DNA from: Fasciola hepatica
Lineage: Eukaryota; Platyhelminthes; Trematoda; Plagiorchiida; Fasciolidae
Direction: 5' to 3'
Assembly: GCA_948099385.1 (NCBI GenBank)
Contig: CANUEZ040000020.1
Span: forward strand, 9,131,501-9,195,500
Length of the DNA stretch: 64,000 bases
Positions 1 through 9,786 of the stretch are shown here, one piece after another. Below the pieces are notes generated by a model. That model saw only the letters and a program-made list of their open reading frames with translations. It did not search any database and was not told the DNA's origin. The first letter of the stretch is position 1, and each line of letters opens with the position of its first letter. A program made the translations under genes and the position numbers.

Positions 1-118
1 TCCCTGTCCATCTTGTATATTCATACTTTTTAATTCAACGTGCAGCATGGTGAGAAAGGCAGTGGTCAGTGGGGCTTGCCCTACTGTTTAACGCTGTACG
101 ATGATGTTGATGATGATG
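1..118 (+). repeat. LINE 3' end (family B), partial
   Basis: These bases match the 3' end of the LINE copy that ends near 39146, including the segment around the words cttgccct and aacgctgtacgatgatg. The copy is cut by the window start and runs into a (GAT)n-like stretch, as LINE tails often do. No coding sequence is left here. It is the third copy of this 3' end in the window. Confidence 0.75.
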
Positions 119-639
119 ATGGTATCCACTCGCTTCATGTGGCCAATACATTGATCAGCAGGTTGCGGTTATCCAGTCACCGGTTAAAGACTGCCACTTC
201 CACTCGTTTTCCGCGAGAAATATCGTGACGACGCTATGCGCGACGCATCTCTCATCAGATTGCGGTTTAATACCGTTCGAAGAAGACTGTTAGAATAGCC
301 AACTGTGTTGTTTACAGTTGCCTACGACATGGCTAGATCACCAGAGACAGTTCAAAAAGTCACTCTTATGCGGCTGAAAACATCCCTTGTGCATCCGCAA
401 GCCTTCTGATTCCTATACACCTGTGCGCAGCCCACATGTACCTGTAAAACTGGACCCGAACCGATTACAACAATTTCACCAAACTGTTTTTATGGTTACC
501 CCACACGTCTCCGCATCCAATTTGCCGCCTCAGAAGCAGTTTATTAAGCTTGTGAAGAAACACAACATCTCAAACGTGTGTAAGCCAAGACCAGCCACTG
601 CACCCATTACATTTTCCCTTACTCCTCTGCTATTCCATG
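119..639. other. No recognised gene
   Basis: A 99-codon open frame (387-686, plus) runs into the LINE tail at 640 and shows no domain I know. It may be residual gypsy gag sequence, because a gypsy protease starts about 60 bases after the LINE tail, but I see no zinc knuckle or other motif to support that. Confidence 0.3.
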
Positions 640-706
640 TCGTGACAGCGGCCGCCAGAGCACAGAAGTGCGAGGTCAATGGTTGAACAAACTGAACTGA
701 GCTGAA
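640..706 (+). repeat. LINE 3' terminal fragment (family A)
   Basis: The words agagcacagaagtgcgaggt and gttgaa followed by aactgaactg are the same 3' terminus seen at 6756-6805 and, reversed, at 8130-8180. The element ends in a short (AACTG)n tail. Only the last 70 bases are kept. Confidence 0.7.
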
Positions 707-744
707 CTGTTCGTATCGAATAACAACCAAAAATCGTGGGAATA

Positions 745-1456
745 ATGTCAAACCCCAAGCTCTGATTGATACGGATCTGATACCGATAGCTCCGACAGCT
801 ATCTATATCTCGAAAGGTCGTCGATTTGTTTGGCAGGTCTATTCATCCTTTTGACTCAAAAACCACTATGGCGACGGCGTCATTGTCGTGTCATCTCTCG
901 TCAACGTAACGTTACATTGTCAGTCATGCGGAATCTATGCTGACACTACCTGGTCACGATTCCCTCGGATTACATAAAAAGATCGAAAAACCATTTGAGG
1001 AAACACGTGACACTTTCTTACTGTGCGGACTGGCTGTCGCTAAAACCCAATCTCCGTCCTTGGTTCATCAGCTGTCCCTCGACTGCAAGCCTGTTGTTAA
1101 TTATCCCCGTACGCTTCACTAACGAGGAGGTAAGACGCCTCTTGAACGATAGCACAACCGAGTCATCGAACTGTTCGTTGTAAGCCCAAGTTCTGGTTAC
1201 CAAAGACGCCAACGATAGGAAAAGAATGGTTATTGATTATGGTCAGACTATCAACCGCTTTACAGTAAGATGCATATCAACTGCCTTGTAGAGACCATGA
1301 AGTAGAAAATACCGCTGTTAGGCTGTTTACAGCACTTTAGATCTCAAAATTATGCATCATCCAATTTCAAGCGCGAAAAACGAGAAGACGAATGCGGCTT
1401 TCAAAGCGGCAGTTCCGTCGAATAACTTTTGGGGTCACCCACAGCCAAGTGTGCTT

Positions 1457-1457
<1 letters not shown>
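745..1457 (+). pseudogene. Ty3/gypsy pol remnant A (protease to early RT)
   Basis: Shifting frames read as a gypsy protease (ALIDT near 758) followed by the linker to reverse transcriptase and the start of the RT (RMVIDY near 1225, then a QSAYQ-like region near 1340-1420). It is paralogous to 4860-5600 of element B: the segment with PGHDSLGLHKKIEKPF corresponds to LGHDFLSLHDKVETPF there. Several frameshifts and stops break it. It is bounded upstream by a LINE tail and ends at the (AT)n run at 1458, where the hammerhead repeat begins. Confidence 0.7.

Positions 1458-1527
<70 letters not shown>
1458..1527. repeat. (AT)n microsatellite
   Basis: About 35 uninterrupted TA units. It forms the left edge of the hammerhead-bearing inverted repeat; a matching (AT)n lies at its right edge (2143-2208). 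Confidence 0.95.
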
Positions 1528-1529
<2 letters not shown>

Positions 1530-1732
1530 GTCTAATGTTCATTAGGATCTAAGTTGAATAATACGGAGTGTGAATGGATACTCTTCATTGAAGAGCCCAC
1601 AAATGAATCACAACTGTGATTTCTGATAGCTATTCCTGTCTGGGTCACTGCGAACCCAACGAACAACGAGGCTGCACGTGCAAGTGCGCATACTGACAGT
1701 AAGTAGTATGTAAACGTGTGGACAAAACTTCC

Positions 1733-1789
1733 CCGGAAGCACACGACTGGTTTCGCGATTGTTGCCGCTCATCAGGTATGCGTACCCGG
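1733..1789 (-). ncRNA. Type I hammerhead ribozyme motif, copy 1
   Basis: On the minus strand the order is CCGG, GTAC, GCATAC, CTGATGA, GCGG-CAACAA-TCGC, GAAA, CCAGTC, GTGTGC, TT, CCGG. GCATAC pairs with GTGTGC (stem I, one G-U) and CCGG with CCGG (outer stem I). GCGG pairs with TCGC (stem II, hexaloop CAACAA). The core CTGATGA...GAAA and a GTC cleavage triplet are intact, and cleavage is predicted between 1745 and 1744. Stem III is only two or three pairs with almost no loop, as in hammerheads thought to act as dimers. All core bases I can check are present. Confidence 0.75.
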
Positions 1790-2048
1790 TACTCCTCTGT
1801 TCAGTCGCCTTCATACTTGTACACTTGTACACACTTACCATCAATATGAGCGCCCGCACACGCATGCTCGTTGTTCTTTGGGTTGGCAGTGACCCAGACA
1901 GGAATAGCTATCAGAAATCACAGTTGTGATTCATTAGTGGGCTCTTCAATGAAGAGTATCCATTCACACTCCAGACGATTCAAATTAGATTCTAGTGAAC
2001 ATGTAACATCGGAGTGTACAAGTCTGAGGACGAGTGGGCAAAGGAGTA

Positions 2049-2105
2049 CCGGGTACGCATACCTGACGGGCGGCAACAACCGCGAAACCGGTCGTGTGCT
2101 TCCGG
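2049..2105 (+). ncRNA. Hammerhead ribozyme motif, copy 2 (core mutated)
   Basis: This is the same 57-nt layout as copy 1: CCGG, GTAC, GCATAC, CTGACGG, GCGG-CAACAA-CCGC, GAAA, CCGGTC, GTGTGC, TT, CCGG. Stem I and stem II pair fully, and stem II is better than in copy 1 (C-G in place of U-G). The core is CTGACGG instead of CTGANGA, so the final core A has become G and cleavage is probably lost. The GTC triplet is at 2091-2093. Confidence 0.7.
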
Positions 2106-2142
2106 TGAAATTTTGTCCACACGTTTACACACTACTTACTAT

Positions 2143-2208
<66 letters not shown>
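2143..2208. repeat. (AT)n microsatellite
   Basis: About 33 TA units at the right edge of the hammerhead-bearing inverted repeat, mirroring the (AT)n run at 1458-1527. Confidence 0.95.
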
Positions 2209-2210
<2 letters not shown>

Positions 2211-2419
2211 TTGCGGAATATGCCTGCTATACAAGTTTCATCCTCCCAGATCAACCTTGGAAACGATCTTTTGATCAGACCGTTCACACTATGACAAGAA
2301 TATTCGGTGCCACGTCATTATTCAATGCTTGCTACCGCTGTCCGGAGCTGGTTGGACGGTCTTGTGGCACGCTGAGATTGGCGACCGTGCCTGTAGCAGT
2401 TTCCAATTCCGATCACTGA

Positions 2420-3830
2420 CAAAAGTCAACTTCAATGCCTCGTTCTTATTTGCGGCCTTCAGTTTGCCAAACACTGAACTGCGAACTCGACTTTTGACCA
2501 AAATCGATCGACAGCCGAATACCACACTGGATGAAATTGTTGAAGAAAGTGAGTGACTCACCGATTTGAAACATGGTGCCGCAGTGATTCAATATCCAGA
2601 TCCACCAACACATGTCGCCAACGAGGTTCCTGTTCCCAAACGACATTCATCAATAAAGAAACCATGTGCATCTATCCACTTCGGCCCAACTAAACCGCCC
2701 TCTCCGCGCTAGCACTGTGGTACATGGCACTTCCATAGATTCTGTTTATTCAAGAACAACCGATGCAAACGCTCTCGTCCGTTCGGACATAAATAGGTTT
2801 TGTCAACACGGAGGATTCCAAAGAAAACGAACGTTAAATCCACCAAAACCACGTGCCAATGCTGACCAGCTGTCTGTGCACCCCTACAGGTTAGTCATAA
2901 CATCGCAGCTGCGGGTAGCTGAACGTCGGAAGTTGGTTCAGATCAATGACCATTGTTTTGGCCCTCAACGAAACACTGCATCCGACATTTCTGTCATATC
3001 AGAAGACACATGGACAAAAATCGGCCAGTCAGAAATACAGCCTACTTTAGTGACTGCGACTAGTGCCCGCGACGGCTCACTAAAGCTTGCCGGCCAACCT
3101 CAACGTATCATGAATTTTCGTGACAAGTTTTCGCGATCTGTTCCGTCATCAAATCAGACATTAACCTACTGAGAACAGATTGGATTGAAAAGCTCGGTCT
3201 AAGTGACCTTTCTATCAATTGCTTTTGCGGCCAAATCCAAGCGACGTCTGGAGGATCGCCAACAGACCAACGGATCTAACAATGCGCCCCTATTTTCCAA
3301 GAAGGCATAGGCCTGTGTGCACCGTTTCAAGCTACGCTACAGCTTAAACAGAACAGTCAGCCGGTGTTCCGTCCATAACGCCTAGCACCGTACGAAACTC
3401 AGCCACTGATTGACCAAGAAATTAAACGTCTTGAGGACCTTGAAATTTCGACGCGTCACGTTTTCAGAATGGACTGCGCCCATCGGTATTGTTAAAAAAC
3501 CAAACGAAGCCATAAGAATTCACGTTGATTTCTCTACAGGCATTAACGCCTCTATAAGCTCCGACTGTTATCCGTTGTTCCCAAAAAAAATTTACAATAC
3601 TGAACGGCGGTACCTGTTTTGCAAGGCCGGACAACCGAAGCCTACCTTCAAATTCAAGTCGCACTCCAATTTCGATACCTGTTGACAGTTAACACTTACC
3701 GCGGCTTGTAAGAATTCACGCGTCTACTATTTGGAGTTAAAACTGCCCCAGCTATTTTCCAACGTGTATTGGACACTACGCTAGCAGGACTAGAAGGAAC
3801 GGCTGCATATTTGGATGACATTATTGTGAC
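2420..3830 (+). pseudogene. Ty3/gypsy remnant C: gag end, protease, RT
   Basis: Reading across frames gives a gag C-terminus (RTRLLTKIDRQPNTTLDEIV, 2488-2547) and a degraded zinc-knuckle region (CGTWHFHRFC, about 2716-2745). A protease-like ASDISVISEDTWTKIG follows near 2978-3025. The RT ends with FGVKTAPAIFQRVLDTTLAG and a YLDD catalytic box at 3808-3819. Frameshifts and stops occur throughout; the longest open piece is 2666-3172. The copy is cut at about 3830, just after the RT active site, where the next gypsy element begins. The family resembles the K02A2.6 type of gypsy polyproteins. No LTR was recognised. Confidence 0.7.
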
Positions 3831-3894
3831 CATACTGTTATGATATTATCATCTGCTGTATTTGTGTAATAATACAATTCAGCTACCATACGCC

Positions 3895-3996
3895 TGTTAT
3901 TAGTCAAGTAAAGCGCTTATTACTACTCTTTGATTCCGCTATTCGAAACTCCCAATCTACCAGTCATATTCACAACAATTTACTTGACTAATAACA
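3895..3996. repeat. 18-bp perfect inverted repeat in gypsy B leader
   Basis: TGTTATTAGTCAAGTAAA at 3895-3912 is the exact reverse complement of 3979-3996, with 66 bases between. It spans the start of the gag open frame (3930). A transcript could form a strong hairpin here; whether that has a role in the element is unknown. Confidence 0.85.
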
Positions 3997-4780
3997 CGGA
4001 TCATTCTGTTATTCGACCCAAGTGCTTTGATGTCGATCCGAAAGCACCAGATGCACCTACTCGATGGAATCACTGGTTCCGCACTTTGAACATTTATCTC
4101 AAAGACATGGAAGCCGCCAATCCTGATAAATTGAACACTCTCATAAACTTTGAGGATTCATCTGTTTACGGTTACATTTCGGAATGTAATGAGCACAAGT
4201 CCGCCATCGAGACACTCAAAAAAACCTACCTCCTACCTAAAAACGTGGTGTACGCTAGATATCTTCTGGCAACCTGTAAGCGAGAAAGCAGACAGGACGT
4301 TGATCAGTTCTTGTAGAAACTTAAATCATTAGCAAAGGACTGTGATTTCAAAACAGTTATCTCGTCGCAACATACAAACAAATCTATACGGGACGCTCTA
4401 ATCTCCGGTCTGTAGTCCTCGACAGCCCGAGAAAAGCTTCTAGCACAACACGAGTTGGGTCTAGACGGGGCGCACGAACTTGCCGGATCTCTAGAACTGG
4501 CCCATAAACGGTTACAATCATACACAAGTAATCAATCAGTCTCTCGCTGTTCGACCCCTATCTAGTTCATGTATACCTGTCACACCCCCTACTCCCTCCA
4601 GCAATTTGTTCTGGTACCAGCTGGCCAAACATGCCACTTTTATGGATACAAAAGACACCCTCGTTCTTAATGTCCAGCCCGGGAAGTAACTTGTAAAAAG
4701 TGTGGCCAACTGGGTCATTTTCAACGTGTTTGTAAATCCAAACCCACAAAACATCACGTGAATTCCGCCCTCGACCCCTT
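3930..4780 (+). pseudogene. Ty3/gypsy element B: gag
   Basis: The open frame 3930-4316 carries the gag signature RPKCFDVDPKAPDAPTRWNH and ends with ARYLLATCKRESRQDVDQFL, where a TAG stop interrupts it. The frame continues to about 4540 (LAKDCDFKTVI...). Two zinc knuckles follow in broken frames (4620-4745): CHFYGYKRHPR...CPA, then CKKCGQLGHFQRVC. The CHFYGYKRHPRS...CPA spacing is reminiscent of the unusual CHCC gag motif of CsRn1/Kabuki elements. The upstream part of this element may include LTR or leader sequence from about 3835. Confidence 0.75.
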
Positions 4781-4788
4781 GCTACCCA

Positions 4789-5880
4789 GTGTTTGTTGCC
4801 GCAGCCCCAAAATGTTTATCACGCACAGTCACCAGTATTCTTGTTAATGGGACACCTCTCCGAGCACTGATCGACACTGCTAGTTCTGGAAGCTACATTT
4901 CCCCTACAGCTGTACACACAATTGGGAACTTGTCTACGGACTCAAAGATTACTACGGCGTCAACCTCACTGTCCTGCTTTACCATGGGTTACCGCTATGT
5001 GTCTATCCAATAAACACATGATTTACGAACATTTTGAACTCCTGGTGTTACCAAACCTGTGCGCCGATGTACTGCTTGGGCATGATTTCCTTAGTCTCCA
5101 CGATAAGGTCGAGACACCTTTCATGAGCCGGCGAGGCACCTTCTCTCTCTGCAGATTACCCGCCGCCAAAATAGAGTCACCACTTTTATTCTCCAACTTA
5201 TCTTCGGATTGCAGACCAATCGCAACCAAATGAAGGCGCCACACTCCAGAAGACGAACGGCTTATACGCCTCAAAGTCGATCGACTATTGAGAGACGGTA
5301 TTATCGAACCCGTGATTTCCCCATGGAGAGCTCAAGTGCTCTTAACAAGAAACGCTAACCGGTAACAACGAATGGTGATTGATTACAGTCAAAGCATTAC
5401 CCGCTTTACCTACTTCAATGCGTACCCCTTACCATCACTAGATAAAACGGTAGAAAATATTTCACGTTACGAACTATACAGCATTCTCGATCTCCAGAGC
5501 GCTTACCAGCCAATCCCCATAGCCGGGCAGAGAAACCATACACAGCGTTTGAAGCTTACGGAAATATGTTCCAATTCCGACGCATCTCCTTCGGTGTGAC
5601 GAACTGGGTCGCTTGTTTTCAAAGTACAACCGACCAAATAATCAAAAACAAAGGTATCAGTGACACCCTTGAGTACATCGATAACGCTACTATCTGCAGA
5701 CAAGTGCAAGAATAAGACCATATTCTTAGTATCATTTTCCAAACGGTCAAGCGGTATGGAATTAGACTTACCGAAGCCAAAAGTACTACTTCATCCTAGG
5801 TTTCCAAGTCCGAAAAAGGGTGATTAAACCAGGCCCCAAAAGAACACGGCCCACACAGGAATCGCCACCACAACTCGTGG
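4789..5880 (+). pseudogene. Ty3/gypsy element B: protease and first part of RT
   Basis: A retropepsin-like ALIDTASSGSYISPTAV lies at 4864-4914. It is followed by LLGHDFLSLHDKV, the RT entry (RMVIDYSQSITRFTYFNAYP, 5370-5430) and LQSAYQPIPIA. The RT active site reads EYIDNATI at about 5671-5694; a YLDN/YIDN form is known in this gypsy group. The frame ends as FILGFQVRKRVIKPGPKRTR at 5791-5850 and stops at about 5880, where a LINE has been inserted. Stops and frameshifts make it non-functional. Confidence 0.75.
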
Positions 5881-6805
5881 GGGGATGTTTGCTTAATATT
5901 CTGTCTTGTCCTCGCTGGTGCTTCGTTATCGATTCGCTTTTCAGATTGTCCTTAGCCCCATACACCCAATGGAGCAAGCGGAACGTGGATGGGACAGCAT
6001 CCTTTGGGCCGCGAGCTGCCCAGCTTAGGCGGGCTATAGCTGCCCAATGAATTGCAATGACTTCTCTCACCGTCGAGAGAAACCCCAGGCAATCCACTCT
6101 CACGTCCATCTAGTGTAGGTTTTTAGACCGGCAAACTGTATCTCTTCGTTTATTCGCTGGAGTATCCTCTTTAGGACATAGTGGTTAGGACCAGATGTTG
6201 ACCATCAACTGGTTCTGAAAGTGGACTTCGTATGACCTCTACCTATTGACCTGTTAGGCATGACTGCATCTCCGGCTTGGGGAAGCCATCCTGCATAAGT
6301 ATTTGGGTCATGGAGGCACGCAAGCCATCACACCACGCTAAGACGCAGTCTTGTCGTGATGGGGTTAGTCATTGGATCAATCGGTTGGAATGTGTTCAGC
6401 ATGCTCACCGATAGACTTCCTCGGCGTACGCTGTTCTCTCAGGAAGGTGGTGATTGGAAGGTAGGTTGAGGTGGTCAGTTCATGATACGACAAAAAAATA
6501 TGAAAACCTTGACCAGTGGACTTGGCTACGTAGGACGTGTTAGATTTCCAGGTTGGGGTCCACGTGATCCACCTACTAAATGGTTGGAGACATTAAAAGA
6601 TATGGCTAAGTGTCGCGGTCAGTGGCCTAGTTGCATTCGGACGTTTCCTTTGTCCTCTTGATTTCCCATTGGTACTTCTTTTTTTTGGATGTTTATCATC
6701 ATGCTTCTATTCTTTTCACCCTTTACTGGACGATGCCGGAAGGTGGCAACCGAAACCAGAGCACAGAAGTGCGAGGTTAATGGTTGAATAAACTGAACTG
6801 AACTT
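5881..6805 (+). mobile_element. LINE fragment (family A) inserted into gypsy B
   Basis: The 3' part (6380-6805) reads TDRLPRRTLFSQEGG, then SGLGYVGRVRFPGWGPRDPP and KWLETLKDMAKCRGQWPSC. This is the conserved C-terminal tail of a trematode LINE ORF2. It then runs through a 3' UTR to a short AACTGAACTGAAC tail. Upstream 5881-6380 is unrecognised and may be degraded LINE. It interrupts gypsy B between the RT connection region and RNase H. An inverted copy lies at 8130-8556. Confidence 0.7.
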
Positions 6806-7321
6806 GCTTACCATTCACAAGATTAATCCACTGATGAAAAACGGTACATTTCCGATCCCAGAACACATTCGGACCGTTTTCGAAACCCTTAAGGACATCC
6901 AGAACGCCACCGTTTTCAGTGAACTAAGACACATCACTAGTTGTTGTAAACCGATGCCTGTTACATTGCTATTGCCAAATCACTGAGCCAAAACAAGCTA
7001 CCAGTTGATTTCTTCTGCCGCACATTGACGCCTAGCGAGAGGCATTATTGGGCAGTCGAAAAGGAGGCATACGATATCGTGGAAGCGGTGCGAAAATGGC
7101 TGCACTATCTATTCGGCCGCTATCTTAGACTAAATACAGACCAAATATCAGTTGCCTGTATGTACGACGGGACAAAAAAAGGTAAAAACAAGACCGAAAA
7201 GATCCAGCGATGGAGAATTGAGTTGTCCGAATTCAGCTACTACATAATCCACAGACTCGGTAAAAATAACACAGTGGCTGACACTTTCCTGCAACGTCTG
7301 CGCAATGTTCGCGGACACTGA
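6806..7321 (+). pseudogene. Ty3/gypsy element B: RT end and RNase H
   Basis: After the LINE the gypsy frame resumes (KINPLMKNGTFPIPEHIR, 6810-6863). It continues in the open frame 7025-7321 with TPSERHYWAVEKEAYDIVEA, LNTDQISVACMYD and KIQRWRIELSEF, ending ADTFLQRL. The RNase H acidic residues E (EKEAY) and D (NTDQ) are kept. Some RT residues are missing between 5880 and 6806. Confidence 0.75.
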
Positions 7322-8127
7322 GAAACTGCAAGAACTTCATAGTTCGTTGCGTCACACAGGTATCACGACGATGGTCCAGTACGTTCGACCGAAAAATCCA
7401 CCATTTTCAGTCGAGGATGTCCAACGTGTTACCTCTTCCTGACGGGTCTGTTCTGAGCTTAAACCAAAGTTTTGTAATAATCCCCCAGGACGACTAATAA
7501 AAGCCAAGCAACCGTTTGAGAGATTGAGTATCGATTTTAAAGGTCCCTTGCCTTCACACACCCACAATCAGTATCTGTTAACAACTGTGGACGAATATTC
7601 CCGTTTTCCTTTTGCGTTTCCGTGCTCAAACATGTTTACATCTATCGTTATAAAATGTCTCAACCGTTTTCCATTTTCGGTACTTCTGCATTCGTCCATT
7701 CCGATCGCGGCGCAACATTCATGTTCACGGAATTCACGAATTACTTTCACGACGAGGAAATAGCGGTAAGCCACACAGCTTATACCCCGCAATCTAATGG
7801 ACAAGTTGAGCGCCTTAACGGCACCTTGTGAAAAACCACATGCCTCGCCCTAAAAACCAGAGGTCTTCCACCTGCACATTGAGAATCGGTACTGTTGGAC
7901 TCTCTCCATTCGCTGCGATCACACATGTGCGCCGCGACCAATAGCGCCCCACACGAACGACTGTTTCGATACGCTCGCCGTTCAACAACGGGAACGTCAC
8001 TACCATCCTGGTTGACTGTCCCGGGCCCGGTCTTTTTGAAACGAAACAACAGTTCTTCAAAATACGATCCCCTAGTAGAAGTGGAGCTAGTCATGTGCAA
8101 TCCACAGAATGCCTTGTCATTATAAAG
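7322..8127 (+). pseudogene. Ty3/gypsy element B: integrase
   Basis: The integrase core is recognisable: LSIDFKGPLPS (first Asp, about 7528), TTVDEYSRFPFAF, HSDRGATF (second Asp, about 7700) and TPQSNGQVERLNG (Glu, about 7810). Frames change at least twice (7524-7763, 7622-7831), and a TGA follows TL at 7831. The tail to 8127 corresponds to the integrase C-terminus. The element is cut at 8128-8130 by a reversed LINE; no 3' LTR is seen. Confidence 0.75.
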
Positions 8128-8129
8128 TT

Positions 8130-8640
8130 CCAATGTTTCAGTTTATTCAACCATTAACCTCGCACTTCTATGCTCTGGTTTCGGTTGCCACCTTCCGGCA
8201 TCGTCCAGTAAAGGGTGAAAAGAATAGAAGCATGATGATAAACATCCAAAAAAAAGAAGTACCAATGGGAAATCAAGAGGACAAAGGAAACGTCCGAATG
8301 CAACTAGGCCACTGACCGCGACACTTAGCCATATCTTTTAATGTCTCCAACCATTTAGTAGGTGGATCACGTGGACCCCAACCTGGAAATCTAACACGTC
8401 CTACGTAGCCAAGTCCACTGGTCAAGGTTTTCATATTTTTTTGTCGTATCATGAACTGACCACCTCAACCTACCTTCCAATCACCACCTTCCTGAGAGAA
8501 CAGCGTACGCCGAGGAAGTCTATCGGTGAGCATGCTGAACACATGTCCCAACCATAGGTGATAGACAGCTCTGCAATCGCCCAGCTCACTACCACGCCTG
8601 ATCTATTGAGGCTTCATGTGGTTACCACTTTAAGTCTCAG
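8130..8640 (-). mobile_element. LINE fragment (family A), inverted copy
   Basis: The reverse complement of 8130-8556 matches 6380-6805 almost base for base, including the tail gttgaataaactgaa. The reading YGWDMCSAC/TDRLPRR is visible at 8500-8560. It lies on the other side of gypsy B's last 1.3 kb, so the pair makes a roughly 425-bp inverted repeat. Beyond 8556 the minus-strand match to LINE fades (to about 8640). Confidence 0.7.
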
Positions 8641-8699
8641 GATCATGGTTGCCGGTTTCCTTCACACTACAGATCATAAAGAGAAACGACGATAGACGC

Positions 8700-9450
8700 A
8701 CTCGCTCTTTCGCTTCCTCTGCTCACTCGAAAAACATGCACGAACTCATCACCGTCACTAGCATTCGCAGAATGAACCATAATATCGATTTCTCCAATCT
8801 TCCTCTCCTCTTGCCCTATTCCTGACTGAAACACAAATCTCCCCCTGATCAGACACCACCCACCTCTAATTTCCCAACTATACCTTTTACTCCTCTTTTT
8901 TACCCAAAGGTGGCGTCTGTGCCTTTGTCCACCAGTCAGTCGCCACATCCAGAATCCAGAATCTTGACTTTTCCAATCGTAAATTTCAGTTGATGTGGCT
9001 GTGACTCCGACCTCTTTATTTTAGTCACTACTTTTGTGTTGTTCACCGTTCACCCAACAGCAGCGATCCATCGATCTTTGACTTTTTATCTTCGAACATT
9101 GAGCACTTGTTTGTAACGGATCCCAGCTGCCATATCACCATCCTAGGAGATTTTATTGCTCAACAATCAAGATTGGCTGATTCGCTCACCGGACAGGACG
9201 AAAAGGTATGAAAACCTTGACCAGTGGACTTGGCCATGTAGGACGTGTTATGGCTAAGTGTCGCGTTCAGTGGCGTAGTTGCATTCGGACCCTTTTCTTT
9301 TCCTCTTGATTTCCGCACATTACTTTGACTTTTCTGCATCTTTTTACTTCATGTTCCCATTCCTACTGACTTTCACTGGACGATGCCGGAAGGTGGTAAC
9401 CAAAACCAGAGCACAGAACAGTGAGGTTACCAGTTGAATAAACATGAAGG
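8700..9450 (+). pseudogene. LINE with endonuclease joined directly to 3' tail
   Basis: The plus strand reads as an AP-like LINE endonuclease: LTETQISPPDQTPP near 8824, GGVCAFVHQSVATSRIQNLD near 8912-8971, HRSPNSSDPSIFDFLSSNIE near 9046-9105, and SCHITILGDFIAQQSRL near 9130-9180 (ILGDFNA-like box). At 9208 it jumps to the ORF2 tail (MKTLTSGLGHVGRV). The whole RT is deleted and the tail itself is shortened. The 3' UTR ends at about 9450 with the family A terminus. Confidence 0.65.
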
Positions 9451-9786
9451 CAGCCAAGAGAAGTGAACATTTAGGCTTAACAAGTGCGATCGATTCATAC
9501 TAAACTCCTGAACTACCGCTTTCTTTAGAGCCGCAATAACCCGTTTTATTTTGTATTGATCTTTAAATTAAGGGAGAAGTTTGTAAGGTGCTTCACAAGA
9601 AAGATGCTGGAGGTTTCTGGGTCAATCATTCTTCACGGTTGCCCACACCACAGAAAGGGGTTCACTTTGGGAATCCTAATCGGAAACTTGGATTTGAAAG
9701 TCTCACCGACAAGGCAGTGGGGGCGTTAACCTAGCATATGAACATCACCGAAGAACCTGTGAAGGAACTTCTTTTGGTCTGTCACG
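9451..9786 (+). other. No gene recognised before CsRn1-type pol
   Basis: No open frame or LTR is recognised in these 336 bases. If the CsRn1-type element once had gag here, it has been lost; the pol begins abruptly after a TAA at 9787. Confidence 0.4.

Larger units (their letters stand above)
1528..2142. mobile_element. Retrozyme-like repeat: two inverted, circularly permuted copies
   Basis: The left half, read on the minus strand (1868 to 1528), and the right half, read on the plus strand (1869 to 2142), share two blocks. Block A holds agtgacccagacaggaatag and ccattcacactcc. Block B holds a hammerhead motif followed by ttttgtccacacgtttaca. The order is B-A on the left (minus) and A-B on the right (plus), so the copies are circular permutations of one monomer of roughly 300 nt. 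No protein is encoded. The insertion lies against gypsy RT sequence on the left. Known metazoan retrozymes are small non-coding retroelements with type I hammerheads and tandem or permuted copies; assigning this repeat to them is inference. It could also be a SINE-like satellite. Confidence 0.65.

Noticed and set aside
248..262. CTCATCAG (CTGATGAG on the minus strand) near 250 as another hammerhead
   Set aside because: No GAAA or paired stems follow at the needed spacing.
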